Of a stretch of DNA of 6,595 bases, positions 5,705 through 6,595 are shown piece by piece. The notes beneath the pieces are model-generated. The model was not told where the DNA came from. It saw only the letters and a program-made list of their open reading frames with translations, and made no database searches. Both the position numbers and the translations under genes were made by a program. Origin of the DNA: a bacterium (GTDB lineage: Bacteria > UBP14 > UBA6098 > B30-G16); contig JALTEE010000351.1 of the NCBI GenBank assembly GCA_027007865.1, forward strand, positions 1 through 6,595, read 5' to 3'. Numbering within the stretch: the stretch's first letter is position 1; the number at the start of each line of letters is the position of its first letter.

Positions 5705-6595
5705 ATGGCAAAAATGAAGAAGGCGAAACCTAATGTCGAATCGATAGAGATGGCTGTGGAGGCTATCGAGAAACAGTTTGGGAAAGGCTATCTTATACGG
5801 CTCGGCGATAATGCAATACGGGAAGTTCCTGTAATATCCACAGGGAGCATTTCACTCGATTTTGCACTCGGCACAGGCGGGGTTCCCAAAGGTCGCATCA
5901 CGGAAATTTATGGTCCCGAGTCGTCGGGGAAAACAACACTCGCTCTGCATATTATAGCGGAAACACAGAAGCAGGGTAAAACGGCGGCGTTCATCGATGC
6001 GGAACACGCACTCGACCCGAACTATGCACGCGTCCTCGGCGTCGATGTCGATAACTTGTGGGTTTCGCAGCCCGATTACGGAGAACAAGCATTAGAAATT
6101 GCCGAAACTCTTGTCCGAAGCGGCGCTATGGATGTTATCGTTGTCGATTCTGTCGCTGCACTCGTGCCGAAAGCGGAAATCGAAGGAGAAATGGGCGAGC
6201 AAAAAATCGGATTGCAGGCGAGGCTGATGTCGCAAGCGCTGCGAAAACTGACATCCGCTGTGGGACGCTCCACAACCGCACTGGTATTCATAAACCAAAC
6301 GAGAACAAAAATCGGTGTTATGTATGGTAATCCGCAAACTACGACAGGCGGCGTTGCACTGAAATTCTACTCCACAATTCGCATCGAAATCAGGCGTGGA
6401 CAGGCAATCAAAGTTGGCACAGAAAATATCGGCGTTCATACATTTGCAAAAGTCGTGAAAAATAAACTCGCGCCTCCATTCAGAACAGCGGAATTCGAAA
6501 TTATTTACGGAAAGGGAATTTCACGAACGGGCGAAATCGTAGACCTTGCTACGAAATTCGATATTATAAAAAAGAGTGGGGTATGGTATACATAT
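5705..6595 (+). CDS. recA: RecA recombinase, 3' end missing
   Basis: RecA forms ATP-dependent filaments on single-stranded DNA, performs strand exchange and stimulates LexA-type self-cleavage. 297 codons are present without a stop. The window cuts off around the GVWYTY segment, leaving roughly the last 50 residues (the acidic C-terminal tail) outside. Visible motifs are Walker [10 protein letters not shown] (70-78), IDAEHALDP with catalytic Glu100, [12 protein letters not shown] (121-132), Walker [11 protein letters not shown] (144-153), INQTR with the ATP-sensing Gln198, the L2 stretch GNPQTTTGG (208-216) and KVVKNK (249-254) with the cross-interface lysines 252 and 254. Numbering runs 4 ahead of E. 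coli RecA. Loop L1 has GEQKIG in place of the usual GDSHxG, L2 has Gln211 where most RecAs have Glu, and Thr199 replaces a hydrophobic residue. No intein is seen in the part present. It probably shares a transcript with the upstream serpin. Confidence 0.97.
   Translation, partial: MAKMKKAKPNVESIEMAVEAIEKQFGKGYLIRLGDNAIREVPVISTGSISLDFALGTGGVPKGRITEIYGPESSGKTTLALHIIAETQKQGKTAAFIDAEHALDPNYARVLGVDVDNLWVSQPDYGEQALEIAETLVRSGAMDVIVVDSVAALVPKAEIEGEMGEQKIGLQARLMSQALRKLTSAVGRSTTALVFINQTRTKIGVMYGNPQTTTGGVALKFYSTIRIEIRRGQAIKVGTENIGVHTFAKVVKNKLAPPFRTAEFEIIYGKGISRTGEIVDLATKFDIIKKSGVWYTY

Noticed and set aside
6058..6439. Open frames on both strands within recA (90, 71 and 115 codons)
   Set aside because: They are out of frame with or antisense to an uninterrupted and strongly recognisable RecA sequence.

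Overview
The window is a compact stretch of bacterial chromosome, moderately AT-rich. It holds one gene leaving the left edge on the minus strand and a run of six genes on the plus strand that leaves the right edge. Strong Shine-Dalgarno sites (AGGAGG type before pilT and recA, AAAGGAG before the minus-strand gene), lipoprotein-type signal peptides, a type IV pilus retraction ATPase and a PgpA phosphatase suggest a Gram-negative-type bacterium. The frequent strong SD sites argue against Bacteroidetes. I cannot name the phylum. A sparsely characterised, uncultured lineage would fit the sequence, but that is inference.

Layout. Positions 1-723 (minus) encode the first 241 residues of a probable surface lipoprotein with a cysteine cluster after the lipobox and a PKD-like domain. 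Positions 724-883 form a divergent promoter region containing a perfect 10-bp inverted repeat. The plus-strand run is: pilT-type ATPase (884-1948), pgpA (1990-2442), a possible 24-codon ORF (2460-2534), cinA (2539-3807), thpR/ligT (about 3798-4382), a secreted serpin (4437-5678), and recA (5705 to the right edge, 297 codons present).

How the genes fit together. The cinA-thpR-recA order is a known arrangement in several bacterial groups (cinA-ligT-recA in Deinococcus/Thermus, cinA-recA in Streptococcus). It joins NAD-cycle repair (NMN deamidation by the PncC domain of CinA), RNA 2',3'-cyclic phosphate hydrolysis and homologous recombination, and is often discussed with natural competence. A pilus retraction ATPase at the head of the run fits a DNA-uptake theme, although twitching alone would also explain it. 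Gaps between the plus-strand genes are short (41, 96, an overlap, 54 and 26 nt). No strong terminator is visible, so one operon is possible.

The most unusual element is the complete serpin placed between thpR and recA. It has an inhibitory-type hinge and a predicted Thr-Ser scissile bond. RecA is recognisable throughout but carries uncommon residues in DNA-binding loops L1 and L2. I found no CRISPR array, tRNA, rRNA or insertion sequence. I see no convincing new multi-gene system. The serpin insertion, the cysteine-cluster lipoprotein, the divergent inverted repeat and the small ORF before cinA are the points worth following up.
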